Positions 5,788 through 13,370 of a stretch of DNA of 64,000 nt are shown here, one piece after another; positions within the stretch are counted from its first letter, which is position 1, and each line of letters starts with the position of its first letter. The translations under genes were made by a program, and so were the position numbers. This DNA is from Oscillospiraceae bacterium (GTDB lineage Bacteria; Bacillota; Clostridia; Oscillospirales; Ruminococcaceae). Where the stretch lies: the NCBI GenBank assembly GCA_019424695.1, contig JAHYZA010000007.1:1-64000 (forward strand), given 5' to 3'. The notes below the pieces were generated by a model that made no database searches, was not told the origin of the DNA, and saw only the letters and a list, made by a program, of their open reading frames with translations.

Positions 5788-7455
5788 ATGATGGACGCAA
5801 CCAAGTATGCAGTAGGGTACTATCCGCCGCCGGTCGAACCCGGTCACGTATTTGAGTGGACCAAGAAAGACCACATTGAAAAAGCACCGTCCTGGTGCAG
5901 CGTGGACCTGCGTGACGGCAACCAGAGTCTGATCGTTCCTATGAGCCTGGAAGAAAAGCTGGAATTTTACGAGATGCTCATCAAGATCGGCTTCAAGGAG
6001 ATCGAGGTGGGTTTCCCGGCAGCCAGTGAGACGGAATATGAGTTCCTGCGCAAACTGATCGAAGAAAATCGGGTCCCCTCGGATGTCACGCTGCAGGTGC
6101 TGACTCAGTGCCGCGACCACATCATCCGCAAGACCTTTGAGGCCGTCAAGGGCGCACCCCGGGCCATCATTCATTTTTATAATTCCACCAGTGTGGCCCA
6201 GCGCGAGCAGGTGTTCAGGAAGTCCAAAGAGGAAATCAAGCAGATTGCCGTGGATGGCGCCAAGCTCGTCAAGCAGCTCAGCGAGGAATATGAGGGCAAC
6301 TTCCTGTTTGAGTACAGCCCCGAAAGTTTTACCGGCACCGAACCGGAGTATGCCGTAGAAGTCTGCAACGCCGTATTGGATGTCATGCAGCCCACACCCG
6401 ATCGTCCCATGATCATCAATCTGCCGGTGACGGTGGAGATGAGCATGCCCCATGTTTATGCCAACCAGATCGAATGGTGCTCCAACCATCTTAAATACCG
6501 CGACAGCGTTATTCTCTCCACCCACCCGCATAACGACCGCGGCTGCGGCGTGGCGGATGCGGAACTGGCCGTGCTGGCCGGTGCCCAGCGCGTCGAGTGC
6601 TGCCTTTTCGGCAACGGTGAGCGCACCGGCAATGTGGATGCCATCACGCTGGCGATGAACCTGTACAGCCATGGCGTAGACCCCCACCTGGATTTCAGTG
6701 ATATGCCTGCCATCTGCGAAACCTATGAGCGGGTGACCCGGATGCACGTTTATGAGCGCACGCCGTATGCCGGCAGCCTGGTCTTTGCAGCGTTCAGCGG
6801 AAGCCATCAGGACGCCATTGCCAAGGGCATGACCTGGCGTAAGGAAAAAGGCGAGCACCGGTGGACCTGCCCCTATATTCCGGTGGACCCCCACGACATT
6901 GGCCGCACCTACGACGCCGACGTCATCCGCATCAATTCCCAGAGCGGGAAGGGCGGTATCGGCTTCTTGCTCCAGCAGAATTACGGCTACAACCCGCCGC
7001 CCAAGATGCGCGAGGATCTGGGTTACCGCGTCAAGGAAGTCAGTGACCGCGAGCATCGTGAACTGGGCGTCAAGGAAGTGCTCTATGTCTTTGAGAAGAG
7101 TTATCTCAACCATACCAGCCCGTTCAATGTAACGGAATCCCACTTCGTACAGAATCCCGACCATACGATCACCGCCAATATCACAATTTCGGTCAACGGA
7201 AAGACCACCGCGTGCCAGGCCACTGGCAACGGCCGGTTGGATGCTGTGGCTACAGCCATCGAGCAGCAGACCGGCATGCACTTCACGCTGGTGCATTACA
7301 GCGAACATGCGCTGGATTCCGATACCGACTCCCGTGCCTGCTCCTACGTCGGCCTGAAATGGGCCTCCGGAGAGGAAACCTGGGGTTGCGGCACCCATAC
7401 CGACATCATTGTGGCCGGTATTCGTGCACTTGTCAGCGCCATCAATAACAAGTAA
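5788..7455 (+). CDS. leuA: 2-isopropylmalate synthase (LeuA2 type)
   Basis: First committed step of leucine synthesis: condenses acetyl-CoA with 2-ketoisovalerate to 2-isopropylmalate in the cytosol. A 555-aa HMGL-like TIM-barrel enzyme. The N-terminal motif SVDLRDGNQSL holds the metal-binding Asp, and STHPHNDRGCGVADAEL and FGNGERTGNVD are the barrel metal/substrate motifs. The C-terminal part from about residue 430 is the LeuA regulatory dimer domain. N-terminal similarity to the YYPPPVEPGHVFEWT type marks the longer LeuA2 class found in actinobacteria and some Clostridia. AAGGAGG (5773-5779) decides the start at 5788; the longer frame from 5743 begins inside the T-box tail. First gene of the leu operon. 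Confidence 0.96.
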   Translation: MMDATKYAVGYYPPPVEPGHVFEWTKKDHIEKAPSWCSVDLRDGNQSLIVPMSLEEKLEFYEMLIKIGFKEIEVGFPAASETEYEFLRKLIEENRVPSDVTLQVLTQCRDHIIRKTFEAVKGAPRAIIHFYNSTSVAQREQVFRKSKEEIKQIAVDGAKLVKQLSEEYEGNFLFEYSPESFTGTEPEYAVEVCNAVLDVMQPTPDRPMIINLPVTVEMSMPHVYANQIEWCSNHLKYRDSVILSTHPHNDRGCGVADAELAVLAGAQRVECCLFGNGERTGNVDAITLAMNLYSHGVDPHLDFSDMPAICETYERVTRMHVYERTPYAGSLVFAAFSGSHQDAIAKGMTWRKEKGEHRWTCPYIPVDPHDIGRTYDADVIRINSQSGKGGIGFLLQQNYGYNPPPKMREDLGYRVKEVSDREHRELGVKEVLYVFEKSYLNHTSPFNVTESHFVQNPDHTITANITISVNGKTTACQATGNGRLDAVATAIEQQTGMHFTLVHYSEHALDSDTDSRACSYVGLKWASGEETWGCGTHTDIIVAGIRALVSAINNK

Positions 7456-7485
7456 GGCACACGATCACGAAAGGAGCAGACCATC

Positions 7486-8745
7486 ATGGGAATGACCATG
7501 ACCCAGAAGATTCTGGCCGCCCACTGCGGCGAGAGCACCGTCACGGCGGGCCAGCTCATCAACGCCAAACTCGACATTGTGTTGGGCAACGACATCACTA
7601 CGCCGGTGGCCATCAATGAATTTGAAAAGGCAGGATTTGATTCGGTGTTCGATAAGACCCGTGTCAACATTGTGCTGGATCACTTTGTCCCCAATAAGGA
7701 TATCAAGAGTGCGACCCAGTCCAAACAGTGCCGCGAGTTCGCCAATAAATATGACATTCTGAACTTTTATGACGTGGGCCAGATGGGCATTGAACACGCG
7801 CTGCTGCCCGAAAAGGGCATTGTCACGGCGGGCGACTGCATCATCGGCGCCGACAGTCATACCTGCACCTACGGCGCGGTGGGGGCCTTTTCCACCGGTG
7901 TGGGTTCTACCGATATGGCGGCTGGTATGGCCAAGGGTGTGGCGTGGTTCAAAGTGCCTGCCGCCATCAAAGTGGTGCTCAACGGAAACCTGCATCGCCC
8001 CGTCACCGGCAAAGATGTCATTTTGCACCTGATCGGGAAGATCGGCGTTTCCGGCGCCCTGTACAAGAGCCTGGAATTCACCGGCGAGGGCGTCAAGAGC
8101 CTGACGATGGAGGACCGCCTTTGCATCTGCAACATGGCGATTGAAGCCGGCGCCAAGAACGGCATCTTCCCGGTGGATGAGATCTGCGAAGCCTACCTCA
8201 AAGGCCGCAGCCAGCGCCCCTGGGTCAAGTATGAGGCGGACTCGGATGCCGAGTACGAGCGCACGGTCACCATCGACCTGGACGCGTTGGAACCCACCGT
8301 CAGCTATCCCCATCTGCCGGAAAACACCCATCTTGCCAAAGAAGGAAGCAATATCAAGATCGATCAGATCGTGATCGGTTCCTGCACCAACGGCCGTATC
8401 GAGGATATGCAGGCGGCCTACGAAATCCTTAAAGGCAAGCACATTGCCAAGGGCGTGCGCGGCATCATCATTCCTGCCACCATGGCCGTGTACAAGGAAT
8501 GTATCCTGCGCGGCTATACCGAGGCGTTTATCGACGCAGGTTGCATCGTGTCCACGCCCACCTGCGGGCCTTGCCTGGGCGGCTATATGGGCATTCTGGC
8601 GGCCGGGGAACGCTGCGTCTCTACTACCAACCGTAATTTTGTGGGCCGTATGGGCCATGTGGATTCCGAGGTCTACCTGGCCAGTCCCGCTACGGCAGCA
8701 GCCAGCGCCTTGACAGGCTACATCACCGATCCCAGGGAGGTTTGA
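7486..8745 (+). CDS. leuC: 3-isopropylmalate dehydratase, large subunit
   Basis: Large subunit of the isopropylmalate isomerase, an aconitase-family enzyme that needs a [4Fe-4S] cluster and LeuD. 419 aa, of the shorter bacterial/archaeal homoaconitase-like class. The motif GADSHTCTYGAVGAFSTGVG is present, and the three cluster cysteines are in GSCTNGRIEDM and in TPTCGPCLGGYMG. AAAGGAG precedes the ATG, and the gene lies 30 nt after leuA. The stop overlaps the leuD upstream region, so the two subunits are made together. Confidence 0.96.
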   Translation: MGMTMTQKILAAHCGESTVTAGQLINAKLDIVLGNDITTPVAINEFEKAGFDSVFDKTRVNIVLDHFVPNKDIKSATQSKQCREFANKYDILNFYDVGQMGIEHALLPEKGIVTAGDCIIGADSHTCTYGAVGAFSTGVGSTDMAAGMAKGVAWFKVPAAIKVVLNGNLHRPVTGKDVILHLIGKIGVSGALYKSLEFTGEGVKSLTMEDRLCICNMAIEAGAKNGIFPVDEICEAYLKGRSQRPWVKYEADSDAEYERTVTIDLDALEPTVSYPHLPENTHLAKEGSNIKIDQIVIGSCTNGRIEDMQAAYEILKGKHIAKGVRGIIIPATMAVYKECILRGYTEAFIDAGCIVSTPTCGPCLGGYMGILAAGERCVSTTNRNFVGRMGHVDSEVYLASPATAAASALTGYITDPREV

Positions 8746-8747
8746 AT

Positions 8748-9227
8748 ATGAACGCCAAAGGACCTGTTTTTAAGTATGGCGATAACATTGATACCGATGT
8801 CATCATCCCGGCACGCTATCTAAACACCCAGAGCGCTGCCGAACTGGCCAGCCATTGCATGGAGGACATCGACAAGACCTTTGTCACCCGGGTCAAGGCC
8901 GGGGACATCATGGTGGGCGGCGAAAACTTCGGCTGCGGTTCTTCCCGGGAGCATGCACCGCTGGCCATCAAGGCGGCGGGCATCAGCTGCGTGATTGCCA
9001 AGAGCTTTGCCCGTATCTTTTACCGCAATGCCATCAACATCGGTCTGCCCATTCTGGAATGTCCGGCAGCCAGTGAGGCGATTTCGGAAGGGGACGTTGT
9101 CAGCATCAACTTTGATACCGGTGTCATCACCGACGAAACCACGGGCCAGACCTTCCAGGCAGCGCCGTTTCCGCCATTCATCCAGAATATCATCGCCAAG
9201 GGCGGTCTGATGAACAGCCTGAAATAA
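8748..9227 (+). CDS. leuD: 3-isopropylmalate dehydratase, small subunit
   Basis: Swivelling-domain partner of LeuC, 159 aa. YGDNIDTDVIIPARYLN at the start and FGCGSSREHAPLAIKAAG carry the substrate-binding residues of the aconitase swivel domain. I use the ATG at 8748 with GGGAGG 8 nt upstream; a TTG at 8742 overlapping the leuC stop is the alternative. The gap to leuC is 2 nt, typical of obligate partner subunits. Confidence 0.95.
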   Translation: MNAKGPVFKYGDNIDTDVIIPARYLNTQSAAELASHCMEDIDKTFVTRVKAGDIMVGGENFGCGSSREHAPLAIKAAGISCVIAKSFARIFYRNAINIGLPILECPAASEAISEGDVVSINFDTGVITDETTGQTFQAAPFPPFIQNIIAKGGLMNSLK

Positions 9228-9248
9228 GCCCCGGAGGAGGAACGACCC

Positions 9249-10319
9249 ATGAACAAAAACATTGCTTTGATTTACGGCGACTGTTCCAGCCCGGAGATCG
9301 TCACCCAGGCGGTCCGGGTGCTGGATAAGATTGCTGCCAAACACGGGCATACCTTTACCTATACCCGCGCCTATATGGGGGGAGAGGCCATCGACAAATT
9401 CGGTGACCCGCTGCCCGCATCGGAACTGGAAAAATGCAGAGCGTCGGACAGCGTGCTGCTGGGAGCCATCGGCGGTCCCAGGTGGGAAGGGATGCCCGGG
9501 GATAAACGCCCCGAAAAGGGCCTGCTGCGTCTGCGCGCCGGAATGGGACTCTATGCCAACAACCGCCCGGCCAAAATCTGGCCGCAGCTGGCGGCAGCCA
9601 GCCCGCTGAAAGCGGAGATCGTGGCCAAGGGCATTGACTTCATTGTGGTCAGGGAACTGATTGGCGGCGTCTATTTCGGCGAGCACAAGACCTATGAGGA
9701 GAACGGCGAAAAGGTGGCTGTGGACACCATGCCCTATGCCGAGCATGAGATCGAGCGTATCGGCCGCATCGGTTTTGAGACGGCGATGAAGCGCCGCAAA
9801 AAGCTGACCTGTGTGGATAAGGCCAACGTGCTGGATACCAGCCGTCTGTGGCGCGCCGTCATGCACCGGTTGGCTGCTGAGTACCCCGAAGTGGAATATA
9901 ACGAGATGTTCGTGGACAACTGCGCCATGCAGATCTGTAAGAATCCGGCACAGTTCGACGTCATTGTGACCGAGAACATGTTCGGGGACATTCTCTCTGA
10001 TGAGGCCAGTGAGATCACCGGCAGCATCGGTATGGTCCCGTCCTCCTCTTTGGGGGAGGGAACCTGCGGACTGTATGAGCCCATCCATGGTTCGGCACCG
10101 GATATTGCCGGGCAGGACGTGGTGAACCCCATCGCCTGCATCCTGTCTGCGGCTATGATGCTGCGCTACAGCTTCGATATGCCGGCGGAGGCCGATGAGA
10201 TCGAAGCTGCCGTCAATGCCGTGCTGGACAAGGGCCTGCGCACCGCCGATATGATGGCGGAAGGCTGCACCCAGGTGGGCTGCACGGCCATGGGCGACGC
10301 CATTCTGGCAGAATTGTAA
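9249..10319 (+). CDS. leuB: 3-isopropylmalate dehydrogenase
   Basis: NAD-dependent oxidative decarboxylation of 3-isopropylmalate to 2-ketoisocaproate, the last pathway-specific step. 356 aa, the usual length. An N-terminal Rossmann-like part with ALIYGDCSSPEIV is followed by LRLRAGMGLYANNRPAK and VRELIGGVYFGE. The catalytic segment ETAMKRRKKLTCVDKANVL and the metal/NAD motif FGDILSDEASEITGS follow, then EPIHGSAPDIAGQ. GGAGGAGG before the ATG is strong. Last gene of the operon, followed by a strong terminator about 180 nt later. The final aminotransferase and the ilv genes are not in the window. Confidence 0.96.
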   Translation: MNKNIALIYGDCSSPEIVTQAVRVLDKIAAKHGHTFTYTRAYMGGEAIDKFGDPLPASELEKCRASDSVLLGAIGGPRWEGMPGDKRPEKGLLRLRAGMGLYANNRPAKIWPQLAAASPLKAEIVAKGIDFIVVRELIGGVYFGEHKTYEENGEKVAVDTMPYAEHEIERIGRIGFETAMKRRKKLTCVDKANVLDTSRLWRAVMHRLAAEYPEVEYNEMFVDNCAMQICKNPAQFDVIVTENMFGDILSDEASEITGSIGMVPSSSLGEGTCGLYEPIHGSAPDIAGQDVVNPIACILSAAMMLRYSFDMPAEADEIEAAVNAVLDKGLRTADMMAEGCTQVGCTAMGDAILAEL

Positions 10320-10497
10320 AGCCTCTTTCCCGCCGCTCATGTGCGGAGCGGCGATCTGGATAGTTCCGGCGGGGTGCTCCCGGCGGACAGATGGTTGTGG
10401 AGGAGACGGGAACCCGGCATCCCGGCGGCAAACCTGCTGCAAAAGCCGGAAAAGGGGATGCGGCGTATGTGCGTGCGCTGCACCCAAAACAGACAAT

Positions 10498-10541
10498 ACC
10501 CCCGGGAGCGGGCCCGCACATGGCCCGCTCCCGGGGGTGTT
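10498..10541. terminator. Long GC-rich terminator hairpin after leuB
   Basis: A perfect 17-bp stem (10498-10514 with 10522-10538) closes a 7-nt loop, followed by a T-rich stretch. It lies between the end of leuB and the 3' end of the convergent minus-strand gene and could serve both. Confidence 0.8.
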
Positions 10542-10554
10542 TGGTTTATTTCAG

Positions 10555-11235
10555 TCAGGCTTCCTGCCAGGGATGGCGGGCGGCCCAGCGGTTGTAAAAT
10601 ATGGTCTGCCAGATCTGACAGCCGATGGCCCAGGCCAGTTCATAGAGGAAGGCGCCCAGATAGCTGATAGTACCGGGAATCTCCTGCAGGACATAGACGG
10701 GAAGTACAAAGCAGGTCAGGGTAAAGAACAGCAGGAAGGGAAGATACCAAGCGGCCTGGGCCAAAGCTCCATACCGGACTTTGATTTTCAGGCTCATACG
10801 GTGGAACCAGGCATAGAAAAACATGTAGAGCATAATCAGGAAAGGGGTGCTGAGAATCCGGAACAGGTTCAGATCCTGAGCGTTGGGCAGCAAAGCCATA
10901 ATAAAATACATGGCGGCAATGACCAGCAGCCATCTGGGATACCAGATGCAGACGTAGTCCAAAGGCGTACCGCGGGGCAGGTCGGGAACCAGTTCCAGAA
11001 GAAAGCGCTCGATGTCGCCGCCCACTTCTTCCTCCAGGGTACGTCCTTCCAATTCACACCGGGCCGCCATATCGATCAGATCCTTGCGGACACGCTCGAT
11101 TTCGTAGCAATTCCAGGTCATGCAGAGCATATACTTCTGGATGTTCTTCAGCGTCTGGCGGTTGGCAGCATTCAGCGTTTCGGTGCTCATGTCATTGGAT
11201 TTTTGCAACAGCGTATACTGATTTTCCAAAAACAT
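10555..11235 (-). CDS. HAAS/DUF1048-like polytopic membrane protein
   Basis: 226 aa. The N-terminal half is helical and charged (IERVRKDLIDMAARCELEG, LEEEVGGDIERFLLEL), like the HAAS domain found next to PadR genes. The C-terminal half has about four hydrophobic helices (LLVIAAMYFIMALL, FLIMLYMFFYAW, LPFLLFFTLTCFVLPVYV, YLGAFLYELAWAIG). I start at 11235 (ATG, AAAGGA about 10 nt upstream) instead of the TTG at 11286 that overlaps the padR stop. It lies 47 nt after a padR gene and is probably co-transcribed with it and regulated by it. Function unknown. Confidence 0.7.
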   Translation of the reverse strand: MFLENQYTLLQKSNDMSTETLNAANRQTLKNIQKYMLCMTWNCYEIERVRKDLIDMAARCELEGRTLEEEVGGDIERFLLELVPDLPRGTPLDYVCIWYPRWLLVIAAMYFIMALLPNAQDLNLFRILSTPFLIMLYMFFYAWFHRMSLKIKVRYGALAQAAWYLPFLLFFTLTCFVLPVYVLQEIPGTISYLGAFLYELAWAIGCQIWQTIFYNRWAARHPWQEA

Positions 11236-11282
11236 ACAGGTCACATCCTTTCGGCTATGAGAAAGAAACGGAAGGAAAATGT

Positions 11283-11603
11283 TCAATCTTGCAGAATGGA
11301 ATCAATACTGGCGGCAGTCTCCCGCCAGACGGTCATGAATTCTTTCAGGTATTGTTGGCCATCGTCGGTCAGAGCGTAATACTTTCGGTTGGGACCGCCA
11401 TGACCGGCTCGGTACTCGGCCCGGATCAGCCCTTTGCGTTCCAGGCGCAGCAGCAGGGGATAGAGGGTGCCTTCCGTCAGGTCGGAAAAGCCGCTGTCCC
11501 GCAAGGTTGTGGCAATGGCGTAGCCGTAGGTGGCTTCCCGGGAGATGATTTTGAGTATGCAGCCTTCCAGCGTGCCTTTACGAAGTTGCGCCTGGTCAAA
11601 CAT
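11283..11603 (-). CDS. PadR-family transcriptional regulator
   Basis: 106 aa, starting MFDQAQLRKGTLEGCIL. The PadR motifs are YGYAIATTLRDSGF, EGTLYPLLLRLERKGLI and the wing segment NRKYYALTDDGQQYL. GGAGG with a 7-nt gap selects the ATG at 11601-11603; a longer frame reaching 11633 runs through the ribosome site and operator arm. Its promoter carries a perfect 12-bp inverted repeat, a good autoregulatory operator. It forms the second PadR plus membrane-partner module in this window, on the other side of the leu operon from the first, and the two regulators are clearly distinct in sequence. Confidence 0.9.
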   Translation of the reverse strand: MFDQAQLRKGTLEGCILKIISREATYGYAIATTLRDSGFSDLTEGTLYPLLLRLERKGLIRAEYRAGHGGPNRKYYALTDDGQQYLKEFMTVWRETAASIDSILQD

Positions 11604-11613
11604 CCGCTCACCT

Positions 11614-11675
11614 CCACTACCTTGCATTACCATGTTCTTTGACTATATTGTATCGCAAGGTAGTGGTTTTGTCAA
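11614..11675 (-). promoter_or_regulatory. padR promoter and 12-bp inverted-repeat operator
   Basis: On the minus strand, TTGACA (11670-11675), a 17-bp spacer and TACAAT (11647-11652) form a near-consensus promoter. CCACTACCTTGC (11614-11625) and GCAAGGTAGTGG (11655-11666) are perfect reverse complements 29 bp apart. One arm fills the promoter spacer and the other covers the start of the mRNA just above the ribosome site. This looks like two regulator half-sites allowing PadR autorepression. Confidence 0.8.
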
Positions 11676-11680
11676 TAGGA

Positions 11681-11715
11681 AAAACAAAAAAGCGGCGGCC
11701 CGAAGGCCGCCGCTT
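11681..11715 (-). terminator. Terminator of the polysaccharide operon
   Basis: A perfect 11-bp stem (11690-11700 with 11705-11715) with loop CGAA is followed, in the minus-strand direction, by a T-rich tail (11681-11690). It ends the long minus-strand operon downstream of the acyltransferase gene. Confidence 0.85.
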
Positions 11716-11723
11716 ATAAGGCG

Positions 11724-12767
11724 TCAGGAAGGTTTTTTCAAAGACCGGTACCAGAGGTTGGTCAACCAGTTCAAAGCCCGCTGCAGGGGCTGACTGTTGA
11801 GAATACACAGGCATCCCAGTGCCTGCAGCGTAAACCAGGCAATAATCACGGGTACCGGTTTTTCACGGGCCGGTTCATAAAAACCGAGTTCTACCAGAAA
11901 AGCCAGAATGGGCATGTGCAGAAGGTAGATGGGCAAGGTGCGGCGCCCCAGGGATGCCAAAGGACGGAAACTGCCCAGGACAGCCACCAGTGCAACGCTG
12001 GTCACGATACCGACCAGCAAAAAGAGTGCTCTGTCCGGCAGGGCATACCCTTCACCATAGGGTACGTCATTGAAGATTTTGGCACTTTCCGACGGGGGGA
12101 GTTCGTAGTGCATCATCTGCCAGAAATGGAAACCATAACCGGCCAGCAGTAACAAGCCGGGGATCACTCGCAAAGCCCAGAAGCGGGCCGCGGCACGGTC
12201 CAAAGCGTCGATCTGCGGTCGGAACAGCACACCAAACGCATAGAAGGGGAAAAAGGCAAACACACGCACCAGTGTAAAGGGCCAATCGATCGTTCCGGCC
12301 CACAGACTGATGCCCACAGACAAGACCAGACCAAGTACAGCTCCGGGGAACCTGAGCCTGTCGCGCAGGAACGCCAGAACCGGCAGCGTCAGGTGCCAGA
12401 AAAGCAGGGCGTAGAGATACCACATGTGGCGCCAAGGCAGCAGGAAAGCCATCAGCAGGCCGCCGGAGGCGGCGAAATCCTCCTGCAGGACAAAAGCCCG
12501 GAACGCCAGCATGATGGCCTGCCCCATCAGGTACAGCCATAGTTGCTGGGCCAGGAGCTTACGCAGACTGAAATGGGCGACCAGACCGCTGCACATGCAG
12601 AACAAGGCCATGTGAAACCAGTAGATGGTGACAAAGATAGATCCGATCAGGTGAGAACCCAGGCGATATTGCTCCATGAAATGGCCGAAAACGACCAACA
12701 GGATGCCCAGCCCCTTCAAGATGTCGATATAGTCCCGCCGTGGGGCTACATTTTGCTGTTGTGCCAA
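11724..12767 (-). CDS. Acyltransferase-3 family membrane protein
   Basis: 347 aa, with about ten hydrophobic helices from end to end. The N-terminal RRDYIDILKGLGILLVVFGH carries the Asp and His typical of acyltransferase-3 enzymes (the OatA/OafA superfamily), which move acetyl or other acyl groups to sugars across the membrane. The start is a TTG at 12765-12767 with AGGAGG 7 nt upstream. It is the last gene of the surface-polysaccharide operon and probably decorates that polymer; the acceptor cannot be read from sequence. A small terminator-like hairpin separates it from the preceding gene, so it may be expressed at a reduced level. Confidence 0.82.
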   Translation of the reverse strand: MAQQQNVAPRRDYIDILKGLGILLVVFGHFMEQYRLGSHLIGSIFVTIYWFHMALFCMCSGLVAHFSLRKLLAQQLWLYLMGQAIMLAFRAFVLQEDFAASGGLLMAFLLPWRHMWYLYALLFWHLTLPVLAFLRDRLRFPGAVLGLVLSVGISLWAGTIDWPFTLVRVFAFFPFYAFGVLFRPQIDALDRAAARFWALRVIPGLLLLAGYGFHFWQMMHYELPPSESAKIFNDVPYGEGYALPDRALFLLVGIVTSVALVAVLGSFRPLASLGRRTLPIYLLHMPILAFLVELGFYEPAREKPVPVIIAWFTLQALGCLCILNSQPLQRALNWLTNLWYRSLKKPS

Positions 12768-12785
12768 AAGAAACCCTCCTTATCA

Positions 12786-12811
12786 AAAAGTGCGGGCTGA
12801 AACCAGCCCGC
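12786..12811 (-). terminator. Hairpin with T-run between neuD-like gene and acyltransferase
   Basis: GCGGGCTG (12792-12799) pairs with CAGCCCGC (12804-12811). On the minus strand it is followed by ACTTTTTG. It is an intrinsic terminator or an attenuating hairpin inside the operon. Confidence 0.65.
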
Positions 12812-12828
12812 GCTGTGATGGTACAAGG

Positions 12829-13368
12829 TTATGCGTGCTCCCAGGGGGAACGGATGATTTCGCCGGAGTCCACTTTGGAAAAGGGGACCACTTCTGCGCC
12901 GGCTTTCACAATACCGCCCGGCGCCACATGTACACCGCGGCCCAACACCGCATCATGGTCCACGATGGCACCGGCATTGACGATGCAGCCTGCACCGAGA
13001 TGGGCCCCGGCTCCCACGTATGCCTGGGGCAGAATCACACAACCGGGTTCCAGCACCGCACTGGGACTCACCGAGGCGGCGTCGCTGATATACACTGGCG
13101 TTGCATACCCGGCTGCCGCAATCTTTTGCAGCAATGTCACACGCAGTTCGTTGTTGCCCAGTGCCACAAATGCGGCGCGGCCGGGCTTGAGCAGGGCAGG
13201 GTCTGCGTAGTCCCGCAGCGCACCAACACAGTCGGGCGCATGATCGTCCAGAAATTCCGCCTGTCCCCAGCCATCCTCGGCCAGCCAGTCGGCCAGTTGG
13301 CGGCCAAAGCCGCCTTTGCCCAGAATCAGGGGGCGATGGTGAAATTTCCCCAAGGAAAATACCGGCAT
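12829..13368 (-). CDS. NeuD/PglD-like sugar O- or N-acetyltransferase
   Basis: 179 aa. The N-terminal part has the small nucleotide-binding-like fold of the NeuD/PglD group (LILGKGGFGRQLADWLAE). From about residue 85 there are left-handed beta-helix hexapeptide repeats (VLEPGCVILPQAYVGAGAHL, IVNAGAIVDHDAVLG), with His in IVDHD as the likely catalytic base. It uses acetyl-CoA in the cytosol on a sugar or nucleotide sugar. GGAGGG lies 6 nt before the ATG and overlaps the end of the upstream SGNH gene, so the two are coupled. Substrate unknown; most likely a building block of the FucNAc-containing polysaccharide. Confidence 0.8.
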   Translation of the reverse strand: MPVFSLGKFHHRPLILGKGGFGRQLADWLAEDGWGQAEFLDDHAPDCVGALRDYADPALLKPGRAAFVALGNNELRVTLLQKIAAAGYATPVYISDAASVSPSAVLEPGCVILPQAYVGAGAHLGAGCIVNAGAIVDHDAVLGRGVHVAPGGIVKAGAEVVPFSKVDSGEIIRSPWEHA

Positions 13369-13370
13369 AG

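Noticed and set aside
5752..7398. 548-codon minus-strand frame opposite leuA
   Set aside because: Antisense shadow of leuA for the same codon-bias reason; no ribosome site or domain.
10339..11379. 346-codon plus-strand frame from the leuB terminator region into the minus-strand HAAS gene
   Set aside because: It crosses a strong terminator and is mostly antisense to a better-supported gene.
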